Positions 34,666 to 43,692 are shown, numbered from the stretch's first letter. The stretch is DNA of 64,000 nt from Ferrovibrio sp. MS7 (GCF_038404985.1 NZ_JBBKBA010000001.1:1330001-1394000), one strand, 5' to 3'. The notes: generated by a model from the sequence alone, not told the origin. Program-made: numbers and translations.

Positions 34666-35823
34666 ATGAATGCCCTGGCGGCGCCACTGGGTGCGATGAC
34701 TGCCCTGCAGGGCCTGGTGGCAATGGGTGTCTTCGCCGTGCCGGTGCTGGCGCCGGGCCTGCCTGGTTTCTCGGCCCATTGGCTCGGGCCGTATAATGCC
34801 GCCGTATTCGGCCTTGGCGCACTGGCCTCGCTTTATGGCGGCTTGCTCTGTGGCCGCATCGGCCCGGTGCGGGTGGCGCAGATCTGCCTGTTGCTGGTCG
34901 CCATTGCCATGCTCTGCGTTGCCAGCGGTTCGCCGCTTGGCCTGATTGGCGCCGCGCTCTTGCTCGGCTGTGCCTTCGGGCCGGAAACCCCGGCCAGTTC
35001 ATCGGTGCTCGCCCTGGTGGCGAAACCGCAGCAGCGCACGCTGGTCTTTTCGGTGCGCCAGACCGGCAACCAGATCGGTGCCATGCTCGGCTCGGTATTG
35101 CTGCCGTTGGCCGTGCTGGTCGACTGGCGGCTCGGCTGCCTCGGCATCGCCTTGCTTGCGGTGATTGCCGCCGGCCTGTTCCAGCCGCTGCGCGTGCGGC
35201 TCGACGAAGCGGCGCGGCGTCATGCCACGCGGCTCGACATGCGCGGCGCGTTGGCCTTGCTGAAAAGTGTGCCGGGCTTAGGCCTGCTCGCCGGTGCATC
35301 GCTGGCCTTCTCGGCGATGCAGCTCACGCTCAATGCCTATCTGGTCTCCTACGGTGTCGGTGCCTTGGGCTTCACCTTGATGGAAGCTGGCTTGTGGCTG
35401 GCCTTGGCACAGGGCGGCGGACTGGTGGGGCGGCTTGGCTGGGGACTTGTCGCCGGGCGTTTTCTGACCACCGCGCGGTTGATCGCGCTGCTGGGCTTAA
35501 GCATGGCGGCCTGTGCCCTGCTGCTGGCTGCCGCGGGGCCATCGCTCAGCCGTGCCGCTTTGCACGTACTGGCTTTCCTGTTCGGCCTCTCGGCCAGCGG
35601 CTGGAACGGCATTTTCCTGGCCGAAGTGGCGCGGCTGGCGCCTGAGGGCCAGGTAGGCGCCGCCACGGGTGCGGCTTTGCTCGCCAGCTATAGCGGCCTG
35701 CTGCTGGGGCCGCTCTGCTTCGCCGGCCTCGGCCCGGTTTTCGGTCTCGGCAGTGGCTATGCCGCGCTGGCCCTGCTCTGTATTGCTGCCAGCGTGCCGC
35801 TACTTCTGGGGAGGAGAGCATGA
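34666..35823 (+). CDS. MFS transporter
   Basis: A 385-residue major-facilitator protein with about twelve hydrophobic segments and a central cytoplasmic loop near residue 190. The A-motif region LYGGLLCGRIGPVRVAQ follows segment 2. ATG 34666 has GGAAAG six bases before it. It is divergent from the transthyretin-like gene and overlaps the following amidase start (ATGA), so it probably imports that operon's substrate or exports a product. Confidence 0.88.
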   Translation: MNALAAPLGAMTALQGLVAMGVFAVPVLAPGLPGFSAHWLGPYNAAVFGLGALASLYGGLLCGRIGPVRVAQICLLLVAIAMLCVASGSPLGLIGAALLLGCAFGPETPASSSVLALVAKPQQRTLVFSVRQTGNQIGAMLGSVLLPLAVLVDWRLGCLGIALLAVIAAGLFQPLRVRLDEAARRHATRLDMRGALALLKSVPGLGLLAGASLAFSAMQLTLNAYLVSYGVGALGFTLMEAGLWLALAQGGGLVGRLGWGLVAGRFLTTARLIALLGLSMAACALLLAAAGPSLSRAALHVLAFLFGLSASGWNGIFLAEVARLAPEGQVGAATGAALLASYSGLLLGPLCFAGLGPVFGLGSGYAALALLCIAASVPLLLGRRA

Positions 35824-37112
35824 TTGCAGTAGAAGAACAGCTTCAGCATATCGCCAAGGTCAATCCGGCGATCAATGCCGTGGTCGATCTCGATGCTGGC
35901 CAGGTGCGCCGCGATGCCGCTGCGCTTGATGCATCAGGCCGGCATCTGCCGCTCTATGGCCTGTCCTACACAGTGAAGGACAATATCTGGGTCGAGGGCC
36001 GGCGCATCACGCAAGGCTCGCCGCTATTCAGCGATTTCATCGCGCCGCGCGATGCGTCCAGTGTTGCGCTGTTGCGCGCTGCCGGTGCGCTGCTGCTCGG
36101 CATCAGCAATTGTGCCGAATTCGCCTGCATGGGCGTCACGCGCAACAAAGTCTATGGTCCGACGCGGCACCCGCTGGATCATGCCTTGACGCCGGGGGGC
36201 TCGTCCGGTGGTGCTGCCGCCGCGCTCGCAGCCGGCATCGGCGATTTCGCGCTTTGCACCGATGCAGGCGGCTCGACACGGCGGCCGGCGGCGCATTGCG
36301 GCCTGATCGGCTTCAAGCCTTCCGGTGGCCGCATTCCCCATGCCCATGGTTTCGCTGAACCGATTTTCGCCAATGGCGTGATCGGCATTCTCACCCGAGG
36401 CATGGCCGTGATGCGTCGGGTTTTCGCTGTGCTCGGCGTGCAGGATGGCGCGGACGCCTACAGCGTGCCCGGCCTCTCGCGTCCCGCTAAAGGCCGCCGC
36501 ATCGCCTTCAGCCCCACACTCGGCATGAACTGGCCGGTGGAACCGGTGGTTGCCGCCGGCCTGGAGCAGGCGGTGGCAAAATTGCAGGCGGCGGGTTTCG
36601 AGATTGTGCGCCGCGATCCCACCTGGCCGGAGGATAGCGGCGAGGCCGGCCTGATGCCGTTGCAGCATGTTGGCCTGGCGGCACTTTATGGCGAAGCCTA
36701 TGCGCGCGAGCCGGATCGCTTCGATCCGAATATCGCGGCACAGATCGAGGCCGGCCTGAAATACGATGGCCCAGCTTTGGGCCGCGCCTTGCTGCTGCGC
36801 GAGCAATTGATGCTCAAATTGGCGGCCTTTTTCCAGGAAGTCGATTGGCTGATCTGCCCCACGGTGCCCTGTGCGCCCTGGGGCTTCGACCAGATCGGAC
36901 CGGAGAAGATTGCCGGCCAGCCGGTCGGCCCGCGAGGCCATGCGGTATTCACGCCGCTGTTCAATCATGCACTGGTGCCGGCTATCTCATTGCCTTGCGG
37001 CAAGGATGCGGCCGGTCTGCCTTTCGGCCTGCAACTGGTCGGCCCGCGCCTGCAGGACGAAGCCTTGCTCGATCTCGCCGCTGAGATTGTTGCCGTGTTG
37101 GCTAAGGAATAG
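35820..37112 (+). CDS. Amidase-signature family amidase
   Basis: A 430-residue amidase with an intact triad: Lys in LSYTVKDNI near residue 46, GGSSGGAAAALAAG near 122-135, and nucleophile region CTDAGGSTRRPAAHCG near 145. The C-terminal half ends SLPCGKDAAGLPFGLQLVGP as in AtzF/GatA-type relatives. Co-translated with the MFS gene and followed by a racemase-like gene and a dihydropyrimidinase, which suggests hydrolysis of a ureido or carbamoyl compound (inference). Confidence 0.9.
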   Translation: MIAVEEQLQHIAKVNPAINAVVDLDAGQVRRDAAALDASGRHLPLYGLSYTVKDNIWVEGRRITQGSPLFSDFIAPRDASSVALLRAAGALLLGISNCAEFACMGVTRNKVYGPTRHPLDHALTPGGSSGGAAAALAAGIGDFALCTDAGGSTRRPAAHCGLIGFKPSGGRIPHAHGFAEPIFANGVIGILTRGMAVMRRVFAVLGVQDGADAYSVPGLSRPAKGRRIAFSPTLGMNWPVEPVVAAGLEQAVAKLQAAGFEIVRRDPTWPEDSGEAGLMPLQHVGLAALYGEAYAREPDRFDPNIAAQIEAGLKYDGPALGRALLLREQLMLKLAAFFQEVDWLICPTVPCAPWGFDQIGPEKIAGQPVGPRGHAVFTPLFNHALVPAISLPCGKDAAGLPFGLQLVGPRLQDEALLDLAAEIVAVLAKE

Positions 37113-37116
37113 GGCG

Positions 37117-37866
37117 ATGGCGAAGCTGCTGTTTGTCAATCCGAATACCTCGGTCAGTATCACCGACCGCATCGCCGCCGCCGCCCGCCAGGCAGCGGCA
37201 CCGAGCACCGTGATAACCTTCGAAACCGCACCCCATGGTGTGCCCTATATCGCCACCCGCGCCGAAGCCGTGGTTGGCGCCCAGGTGGCATTGGAAATGC
37301 TGGCCGAGCATCAGGCCGGCCATGATGCCGCTGTGATCGCCGCTTTCGGCGATCCGGGCCTTGGCGGTGCGCGCGAATTGCTTTCGATCCCGGTGATCGG
37401 CATGGCGGAGGCGGCGATGCTCACCGCCTGCATGCTCGGGCGTCGCTTCGCTGTCGTCTCTTTCGCGTCGGCCCTCGGTCCCTGGTACCGCGAATGTGTC
37501 GAGTATCACGGGCTCAGCGGCCGGCTGGCTGGCATCCGCCTGCTGGAAGGCGGTTTCCGCAGCATTGGCGATGTGCAGGAAGAGAAGGAAGATCTGCTGG
37601 TGGAACTGGCGCGCCTGGCGGTGCAGCGCGACGAGGCCGATGTGATTGTGCTGGCTGGTGCGCCGCTGGCGGGGCTCGCCGGGCGGGTCGCCGACCGTAT
37701 TCCGGTGCCGGTGGTGGATGGTGTGGCCGCAGCGGTGAAGCAGGCGGAGGCCCTGGCGGCGTTACGCCCGCGCAAGGCGACGGAGGGCACTTTCCGTAAG
37801 CCGGCACCGAAGCCGACCGATGGCGTGGCGCCGGCCTTGCGGCGATTGATGAGCGGGGAGAACTGA
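37117..37866 (+). CDS. Hydantoin racemase-family protein lacking both catalytic cysteines
   Basis: A 249-residue Asp/Glu/hydantoin racemase-fold protein. LLFVNPNTSVSITDRI at the start and AAFGDPGLGGARELLSIPVIGMAEA are typical of hydantoin racemase, but the two catalytic positions are changed: Cys76 is Ala (IAAFGDPG) and Cys181 is Gly (VLAGAPLAGLA). It can hardly racemise by the two-base Cys mechanism. It lies 4 bases after the amidase and 5 before a dihydropyrimidinase, so a related role such as decarboxylase or hydrolase in the same pathway is possible. Confidence 0.85.
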   Translation: MAKLLFVNPNTSVSITDRIAAAARQAAAPSTVITFETAPHGVPYIATRAEAVVGAQVALEMLAEHQAGHDAAVIAAFGDPGLGGARELLSIPVIGMAEAAMLTACMLGRRFAVVSFASALGPWYRECVEYHGLSGRLAGIRLLEGGFRSIGDVQEEKEDLLVELARLAVQRDEADVIVLAGAPLAGLAGRVADRIPVPVVDGVAAAVKQAEALAALRPRKATEGTFRKPAPKPTDGVAPALRRLMSGEN

Positions 37867-37871
37867 ACGCG

Positions 37872-39266
37872 ATGGACTTCGATCTGGTGCTGCGCAATGC
37901 CCATGCGGTGACGGCCGCCGATGCCATGACCTGCGATATCGGTATCCGTGATGGCGTGATCCAGGCGCTCGGCCGCAGCCTTGGCCCTGGGCATCGCGAG
38001 ATCGATGCAGCGGGCCGTACCGTGATGCCCGGTGGCATCGACGCCCATTGCCACCTGGACCAGCCGATGAGCGACGGCTCAGTGATGGCCGATGATTTCA
38101 TTTCCGGCACCCGTTCGGCGGCCTGCGGCGGCACAACGACAGTGATTCCCTTCGCGGCGCAGATGAAGGGCCATTCGCTTCGCGAGGCGGTGACTGATTA
38201 TCATGCCCGCTCGGATGGCAAGGCGATGATCGACTATGCCTTCCATCTCATCGTCTCGGATCCCACCGCCACGGTGCTGGGCCAGGAACTGCCGGCGCTG
38301 ATCGAGGAGGGCTACAGTTCGTTCAAGCTTTACATGACCTATGACGACATGAAGCTGAACGATCGCCAGATCCTGGAGGTGCTGGATGTGGCGCGGCGCG
38401 AGCGGGCGCTGGCCATGGTGCATGCCGAGAATACCGATGCCATCGCCTGGCTGACCGAGCGGCTGGAACTCGCTGGCCGCATCGCGCCGAAATACCATGC
38501 CGCCGCACGGCCCTTTTTAGTGGAGCGCGAAGCGACGCATCGCGCCATCAGCTTTGCCGAACTGGTGGATGTGCCGATCCTGATCGTGCATGTCTCGGGC
38601 AAGGAAGCGGCCGAGCAGATCCGCTGGGCCCAGACGCGCGGCCTGCGCATCCATGCCGAGACCTGCCCGCAGTATCTCTTCCTCTCGGAAGAAGATCTCG
38701 ACAAGCCCGATTGCGAAGGCGCGAAATGCATCTGCTCGCCGCCGCCGCGCGATAAGGCCAACCAGGATGCAATCTGGCGCGGGCTGGCCAACGGTACCTT
38801 CGATATCGTCTCTTCCGACCATGCGCCTTTCCGCTTCGCAGGTCCGCAAGGCAAGTTCGTTGCTGGCACCAATCCGCCTTTCTCGAAGATTCCCAATGGC
38901 ATTCCCGGTCTCGAGACCCGGCTGGCCTTGCTGTATTCCGAGGGCGTGCTGAAAGGCCGCATCAGCCCGCAACGTTTCGTCGCGCTCACCGCCACCAATG
39001 CGGCGCGGCTCTATGGCCTCTATCCGCGCAAGGGCACCATTGCGGTTGGTGCCGATGCTGACCTGGTGCTGTGGGACGAGGGCAGTCCGCGCCGGATCGA
39101 GAATGCGAAGCTGCATCACAATGTCGATTACACGCCGTATGAGGGGATCGAGGTCAGCGCCTGGCCGGGGCTGGTGCTGTCGCGCGGCGAAGTGGTGGCG
39201 GACGCCGGTGAGCCGGTAGGTCGCCAGGGGCGTGGGCAATTCCTGCGCTGCGCCCGCCCAGGCTGA
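37872..39266 (+). CDS. Dihydropyrimidinase / D-hydantoinase-like cyclic amidohydrolase
   Basis: A 464-residue metal-dependent amidohydrolase. Two-metal ligands are complete: H-x-H in GGIDAHCHLD near residue 58, the carbamylated Lys in YSSFKLYMTY near 150, His in AMVHAEN, His in IVHVSGKEAA and Asp in SSDHAPFRF. It opens dihydropyrimidine or hydantoin rings to N-carbamoyl acids. No separate carbamoyl amidohydrolase (beta-ureidopropionase) is adjacent; the amidase at 35820 may take that step. Last of the MFS-amidase-racemase-like-hydantoinase operon. Confidence 0.9.
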   Translation: MDFDLVLRNAHAVTAADAMTCDIGIRDGVIQALGRSLGPGHREIDAAGRTVMPGGIDAHCHLDQPMSDGSVMADDFISGTRSAACGGTTTVIPFAAQMKGHSLREAVTDYHARSDGKAMIDYAFHLIVSDPTATVLGQELPALIEEGYSSFKLYMTYDDMKLNDRQILEVLDVARRERALAMVHAENTDAIAWLTERLELAGRIAPKYHAAARPFLVEREATHRAISFAELVDVPILIVHVSGKEAAEQIRWAQTRGLRIHAETCPQYLFLSEEDLDKPDCEGAKCICSPPPRDKANQDAIWRGLANGTFDIVSSDHAPFRFAGPQGKFVAGTNPPFSKIPNGIPGLETRLALLYSEGVLKGRISPQRFVALTATNAARLYGLYPRKGTIAVGADADLVLWDEGSPRRIENAKLHHNVDYTPYEGIEVSAWPGLVLSRGEVVADAGEPVGRQGRGQFLRCARPG

Positions 39267-39413
39267 GATTTACAGGAAATTTAGCACCGGAATTCCGGGA
39301 ATTGCCGCGCCGCAGCATAGGCGGCTTGGCGCACAAGGCTGACGGGCGCAGCGCTGCATGCTATGTGCGGTGGGCCTCACCTCCTGTTGTAAAAAGTCCC
39401 GCGAGTCTCCCCC

Positions 39414-40271
39414 ATGATTTTTGGTATTCCGCTTTCCGAACTTCTCATGCTGTCCGTTGCCCTGCTGGCGGCAGGCGCGATCACAGGCATTCTGGCTGGC
39501 GTGTTTGGCGTCGGTGGTGGCGCGGTGATCGTGCCGGTGCTCTACGAATTGTTCAACCTGATGGGTGTGCCGGAAGCGGCGCGCATGCCGCTCTGCGTCG
39601 GCACTTCGCTGGCCATCATCATTCCCACCTCGATCCGATCGTTCAACGCGCATCGCGCCAAGGGTGCTGTAGACATGGCCGTGGTGCGGCTCTGGGCCGT
39701 GCCGGTAGTGCTCGGTGTTGCCGGAGGCAGCCTGATCGCGCGCTATGCGCCGCCCGATCTGTTCAAGCTGGTTTTCGTGCTGGTGGCCGGCGTCTCGGCC
39801 TTCCGGCTGATCTTCGGCAAGGATAGCTGGCGCCTGGGCGACAAGCTGCCTGGTGCATGGCCGATGCGCATGTATGGCCTGGTGATCGGCGTGCTGTCGT
39901 CCCTGATGGGTATCGGTGGCGGCCAGCTTTCCAATCTTTTCCTCACCTTTCACGGCTACAGCATCCACCGAGCCATCGCCACCTCGGCGGGCCTTGGCAT
40001 CCTGATCTCGATCCCCGGCGCTATCGGCTATATCTATGCCGGCTGGCCGAAGATGGCGGAGTATCCCGAAGTTGCAGCGCTGCAATTGCCGCTGGCGCTC
40101 GGCTATGTGTCGCTGATCGGCTTCATCCTGTTCGTGCCCACCAGCATCTGGACCGCGCCGATCGGTGCCCGCCTGGCACATGCCTTGCCCAAGCGCCGCC
40201 TGGAAGTCGCCTTTGGTATCTTCCTCACACTGGTCTCGCTGCGCTTCCTCACCAGCCTGATCGGCTATTAA
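39414..40271 (+). CDS. TauE/SafE-family sulfite/organosulfonate-type exporter
   Basis: A 285-residue membrane protein with about eight hydrophobic segments and the duplicated family motif: GVFGVGGGAVIVP in the first half and GIGGGQLSNLF in the second. Family members export sulfite, sulfoacetate or other small anions. It starts 147 bases after the hydantoinase, and the gap has no terminator I can support, only a 12-base palindrome (39287-39298), so the promoter is probably its own. Confidence 0.88.
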   Translation: MIFGIPLSELLMLSVALLAAGAITGILAGVFGVGGGAVIVPVLYELFNLMGVPEAARMPLCVGTSLAIIIPTSIRSFNAHRAKGAVDMAVVRLWAVPVVLGVAGGSLIARYAPPDLFKLVFVLVAGVSAFRLIFGKDSWRLGDKLPGAWPMRMYGLVIGVLSSLMGIGGGQLSNLFLTFHGYSIHRAIATSAGLGILISIPGAIGYIYAGWPKMAEYPEVAALQLPLALGYVSLIGFILFVPTSIWTAPIGARLAHALPKRRLEVAFGIFLTLVSLRFLTSLIGY

Positions 40272-40287
40272 GAAAGGCTCGTCCGCC

Positions 40288-41274
40288 ATGACCCGTCCGC
40301 AAGCCCGTGTCATCCGCCTGCGCCAGCCCGGCGGGCCGGAAGCGATGCTGCTGGAAACCGAAATGCTGAACCCGCCTGGCAAGGGCGAGGTGCTGCTGCG
40401 CCAGACCGCCATCGGCTTCAACTTCATCGATATCTACCAGCGCAAGGGCTATTACCCGTTGCCGCTGCCCAGCGGCCTGGGTCATGAGGCAGCCGGTGTG
40501 GTGCTGGAAGTGGGGCCGGAGGTCAGTGGCCTCAAGGCTGGCGACCGCGTGGCCTATATGAATGCCGGCCTTGGCGCCTATGCCGACCACCGCGTGGTGG
40601 CGGCGGAAAAGCTGGTGAAGCTGCCCGATACGGTGAGCGACGAGCAGGCGGCGGCCCTGATCTTCAAGGGGCTGACGGCGCAATACCTGCTGCGCAAGAC
40701 CCATCGTGTGCAGCCCGGTGATATCGTACTGGTGCATGCGGCAGCGGGCGGCGTCGGCCAGATTCTCTGCCGCTGGGCTAAGGCCCTGGGGGCGTTTGTT
40801 GTCGGCACGGCAGGCGGGCCGGAGAAATGTGCCATCGCGCGTGCCGCCGGCGCCGATGCGGCGGTCGATTATCGCCAAGAGAATTGGCCCGAGGCCTTCC
40901 TGGCCGCCACCGGCGGCAAAAAGGCACGCGTCGTCTATGACTCGGTGGCGCGCGATACCTTCATGAAATCGCTGGATTGCACGGCGCCCTTCGGTCTGGT
41001 GGCGCTTTATGGCGCGGCCTCAGGTCCGGCACCAGCCATCGAGCCGGAATTGCTGAACAAGAAGGGCTGCCTGTTCCTCACCCGGCCATCGGTATTTCCG
41101 CATAATGCCGATCCGGCGGTGTTCCGCGAGAATGCTGCCGAGGTTTTCGCCGCCATCGCCGCCGGCCATGTGCAGGTGAGCATCGGCGGTCGCTACAAGC
41201 TGGAAGAAGCAGCCAAGCTGCACCAGGATGCCGAGGCCCGTGCCACCACCGGCGCGCTGCTGATGATTCCATAA
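40288..41274 (+). CDS. Quinone oxidoreductase (zinc-free MDR family)
   Basis: A 328-residue medium-chain reductase of the QOR type: GHEAAGVVLEVG near residue 67, nucleotide-binding AAAGGVGQ near 151-158, and no zinc-binding Cys cluster. NADPH:quinone or enone reductases share this layout. Starts 16 bases after the TauE/SafE gene and is followed 13 bases later by a flavin reductase-like gene, so the three may be one transcript. Confidence 0.9.
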   Translation: MTRPQARVIRLRQPGGPEAMLLETEMLNPPGKGEVLLRQTAIGFNFIDIYQRKGYYPLPLPSGLGHEAAGVVLEVGPEVSGLKAGDRVAYMNAGLGAYADHRVVAAEKLVKLPDTVSDEQAAALIFKGLTAQYLLRKTHRVQPGDIVLVHAAAGGVGQILCRWAKALGAFVVGTAGGPEKCAIARAAGADAAVDYRQENWPEAFLAATGGKKARVVYDSVARDTFMKSLDCTAPFGLVALYGAASGPAPAIEPELLNKKGCLFLTRPSVFPHNADPAVFRENAAEVFAAIAAGHVQVSIGGRYKLEEAAKLHQDAEARATTGALLMIP

Positions 41275-41287
41275 GGAAACTGCTGCA

Positions 41288-41902
41288 ATGTTCTACGAAA
41301 CCAGTAAGCGTAACCACGGCCTGCCGCGCGACCCGTTCAAGGCATTGGTGGCGCCGCGCCCGATCGGCTGGATTTCCACCATCGACGACCAGGGGCGCCC
41401 GAATCTGGGGCCGTATAGTTTCTTCAACGCCATGAGCAGCGATCCGCCGGTGGTGCTGTTTGGCGCCGGCCTCAATCCGCGTGGCGAAAACGTGAAGGAC
41501 AGTCAGCGCAATGCCGAGACGACGGGCGAGTTCGTCTGCAATCTGGTCACCTATGACCTGCGCGACGCGATGAACAAGAGCTCGGCGCATCTCCCCCACG
41601 GGGTGAGCGAATTCGAGGCTGCCGGGCTCGAGATGGAGCCTTCGGTGTTGGTGAAGCCGCCGCGGGTGAAGGCGTCGCCGGTGCATCTGGAATGCCGCTA
41701 CCTGCAGACGGTCGAGATTCCGTGCAATACGCCGGGTGGCCGTAATTTCGTGGTTTTCGGCCAAGTGGTTGGTGTTCATATCAATGAAAGTGTCCTGACG
41801 GGCGGTTTTGTCGATATCAAGAAGCTGCGGCCGCTGGCACGGCTGGGCTACATGGATTACTGCGTCGTCGACGAGGTCTTCGCCATGAACCGGCCTGACT
41901 AA
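41288..41902 (+). CDS. Flavin reductase-like FMN-binding split-barrel protein
   Basis: A 204-residue protein. The opening PFKALVAPRPIGWISTIDDQGRPNLGPYSFFNAMSSDPP (residues about 16-55) is the hallmark of the flavin-reductase-like split barrel, with FMN-contacting Pro and Ser/Phe residues. Homologues either reduce flavin for a monooxygenase or act as FMN oxidoreductases; no monooxygenase is adjacent. Same strand as the quinone oxidoreductase, likely co-transcribed. Confidence 0.85.
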   Translation: MFYETSKRNHGLPRDPFKALVAPRPIGWISTIDDQGRPNLGPYSFFNAMSSDPPVVLFGAGLNPRGENVKDSQRNAETTGEFVCNLVTYDLRDAMNKSSAHLPHGVSEFEAAGLEMEPSVLVKPPRVKASPVHLECRYLQTVEIPCNTPGGRNFVVFGQVVGVHINESVLTGGFVDIKKLRPLARLGYMDYCVVDEVFAMNRPD

Positions 41903-41981
41903 CGGTTGATGCAGCCAATTTTCCGGCTGGGGCGAAATCCGACTTAACCGGCTCCGCCTGCCGGGTTATAGTTGCATCGTC

Positions 41982-42572
41982 ATGGATTTCGTCGCTTCCC
42001 TGCCATCGCCGCTTTCCTCCCGCAGCCGGGATTTCCTTGCCATCTGGAATGATTGGCGGCGGGGCCGCATGTTGCCGGAACATCGCGACATGGACCTGGA
42101 GGCACTCGGCTCTCTGGCCCAGACCAGCCTGCTGCTGAATGTGCGCGGCCATGACAATATTAGCATTGACTGGGTGGGAGAGGCGGTGACGCAGCAGCTC
42201 GGCGTCAATCTCGCCGGCCTCAATTATCTTGATCTCACCTCGCGCGAGAACCGTTCCTGGCGCGCCCACCTCACCATTGCCCAGGTGGCTCAGCCCTGCT
42301 GCGCCGTGATCTATTACTGGCTGCGGCTCGGCCAGGGGGGTGTGCTGCCGGTGGAGATCGTCAGTGCGCCGATCCGCCAGGACGGCGACCAGAATGCCAG
42401 CCTGATGCTGTGCAGCATCTCTTTCCTCACCCGGCGCAAGCGGGTTCCCGAGGGCGAAGCCATCGACCCGGATTCCTATGAGGAAGGCGAGGGCATGCGC
42501 TTCATCGATATCGGCGCCGGCATCCCCTCGATGGTGCCGAGCCAGCGCCAGGAAACCCGCCCGGTTCAGTAG
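41982..42572 (+). CDS. PAS_5 domain protein
   Basis: A 196-residue protein resembling the PAS_5 family (formerly DUF) common in alphaproteobacteria: FLAIWNDWRRGRMLPEHRDMDLEAL at the start, a PAS-like core with DWVGEAVTQQLGVNLAGLNYLDLT, and SLMLCSISFL near the end. No output domain, so it may be a stand-alone sensor. It ends two bases before the convergent LacI gene. A second such gene lies at 50608. Function unknown. Confidence 0.7.
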   Translation: MDFVASLPSPLSSRSRDFLAIWNDWRRGRMLPEHRDMDLEALGSLAQTSLLLNVRGHDNISIDWVGEAVTQQLGVNLAGLNYLDLTSRENRSWRAHLTIAQVAQPCCAVIYYWLRLGQGGVLPVEIVSAPIRQDGDQNASLMLCSISFLTRRKRVPEGEAIDPDSYEEGEGMRFIDIGAGIPSMVPSQRQETRPVQ

Positions 42573-42574
42573 CC

Positions 42575-43642
42575 CTATTTCAAGGCGGCGGTGGAGGCGC
42601 GCGGGATCAGTGTGGGCCGCAGCATAACCCGTTGCGCCGGGTCGCCGGGCTGACCCTCCAATGCCGACAGCAGCAATTTAGCCGCATCCTGGCCCATCTC
42701 GCGTGGGCCGATCCGCACTGTGGTCAGTGGCGGGTCGATCATGTCGACCAGCGGCATGTCGTTATGCCCGACCACGGAGAGGTCGCCAGGGCAGGTAAGG
42801 CCGCGCGCGCGCAAGGCCCGCAGCAGGCCCAGTGCCAGCAGGTCGTTGGCGGCAACGATGGCGCTCAGCCTGGGCTTGATGTCCAGCAAGGCCGCAGCGG
42901 CGCTCTCGCCGGCCTCGCGTTCATAGGCCTTGGCCGTACTGATGCCGCCGGCCGGAATTTTCAGGCCATGGGCTTTCATCGCCGCTTCGAAACCCTGGCG
43001 CCGCAGATGCCCGGTGGAAAGATGCGCCGGGCCGGCGATATGGCCAATGCGGCGATGGCCCAGTGCCACCAGATGGTCCACCGCCAGCTTCATGCCATAC
43101 AGGTCGTCGCTCACCACCGCCGGCACGCGGCCTGACTCGTCGGCGCGGTTGACCAGCACCACCGGCAGGCGGGTTTCAAGGCAGTGACGCAGCACGGCAT
43201 CGTCGCGTCGCACGGTGGCGAGGATCAGGCCATCAACACGGCGGGCGATCAGTTCATCCACCAGCGCCGCCTGACGTTTCGGGTCGGAGCCGACATCGGC
43301 GACGATGGTGGAGTAGCCCTGGGCGTTGAGCGACTCGGAAACGCCGGAAATGATCGGTGAAAATACCGGATTGGCGATATCGGGCACCAGCACGCCGACT
43401 AGGCGCGAGCGCTTGGTGCGCAGGCTGGCGGCGGCGGCATCGCGGCGATAGCCGAGCCGGCGCGCCTCGGCCTCGATGCGGGCGGCAACTTCGGCGGCAA
43501 TCAGATGCCGCTTGGCCGGGTCCAGCGCGCGGGAGGCGGTGGAAAGATGCACGCCGGCTGCCGCCGCCACGGCTTTCAATGTGGCTGGCTTCACGGTGGT
43601 TGGCTGGCGGCTGGCGGTACGGGCAGGCGGACGATTCTGCAT
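42575..43642 (-). CDS. LacI-family transcriptional regulator
   Basis: A 355-residue LacI/GalR regulator: an N-terminal helix-turn-helix with hinge (ATLKAVAAAAGVHLSTASRALDP, then SRLVGVLVPDIANPVFSPI) and a periplasmic-binding-like domain. The 5' 20 residues form a basic extension. It is divergent from the intradiol dioxygenase gene, and two identical LacI-type palindromes sit in the intervening promoter, so it represses that operon with an unknown aromatic or ring-cleavage effector. Confidence 0.92.
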   Translation of the reverse strand: MQNRPPARTASRQPTTVKPATLKAVAAAAGVHLSTASRALDPAKRHLIAAEVAARIEAEARRLGYRRDAAAASLRTKRSRLVGVLVPDIANPVFSPIISGVSESLNAQGYSTIVADVGSDPKRQAALVDELIARRVDGLILATVRRDDAVLRHCLETRLPVVLVNRADESGRVPAVVSDDLYGMKLAVDHLVALGHRRIGHIAGPAHLSTGHLRRQGFEAAMKAHGLKIPAGGISTAKAYEREAGESAAAALLDIKPRLSAIVAANDLLALGLLRALRARGLTCPGDLSVVGHNDMPLVDMIDPPLTTVRIGPREMGQDAAKLLLSALEGQPGDPAQRVMLRPTLIPRASTAALK

Positions 43643-43663
43643 GACGCGATCTTAGCAATTCGC

Positions 43664-43692
43664 TTGACAACTGCAAACGATTGCAGTATGCA
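43664..43692 (+). promoter_or_regulatory. Predicted sigma-70 promoter of the intradiol dioxygenase operon
   Basis: TTGACA at 43664-43669 and TATGCA at 43687-43692 with a 17-base spacer. The first LacI operator fills the spacer and the second covers the -10 end and the likely start site, so occupancy would exclude RNA polymerase. The -10 is imperfect, consistent with a regulated promoter. Confidence 0.5.
43672..43685. promoter_or_regulatory. LacI-type operator O1, TGCAAACGATTGCA
   Basis: A dyad with arms TGCAA/TTGCA around a CG-containing centre, the pattern of LacI/GalR operators (compare GCAAACGTTTGC of PurR). It lies between the -35 and -10 elements of the operon promoter, next to the divergent LacI gene. 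Confidence 0.78.

Noticed and set aside
39287-39298. Perfect 12-base palindrome CCGGAATTCCGG after the hydantoinase gene
   Set aside because: Short, without a T-run or link to a regulator; chance is not excluded.
39270-40427. Minus-strand open frame of 385 codons opposite the TauE/SafE gene
   Set aside because: Hydrophilic, charged translation typical of the complement of a membrane-protein gene; no family.
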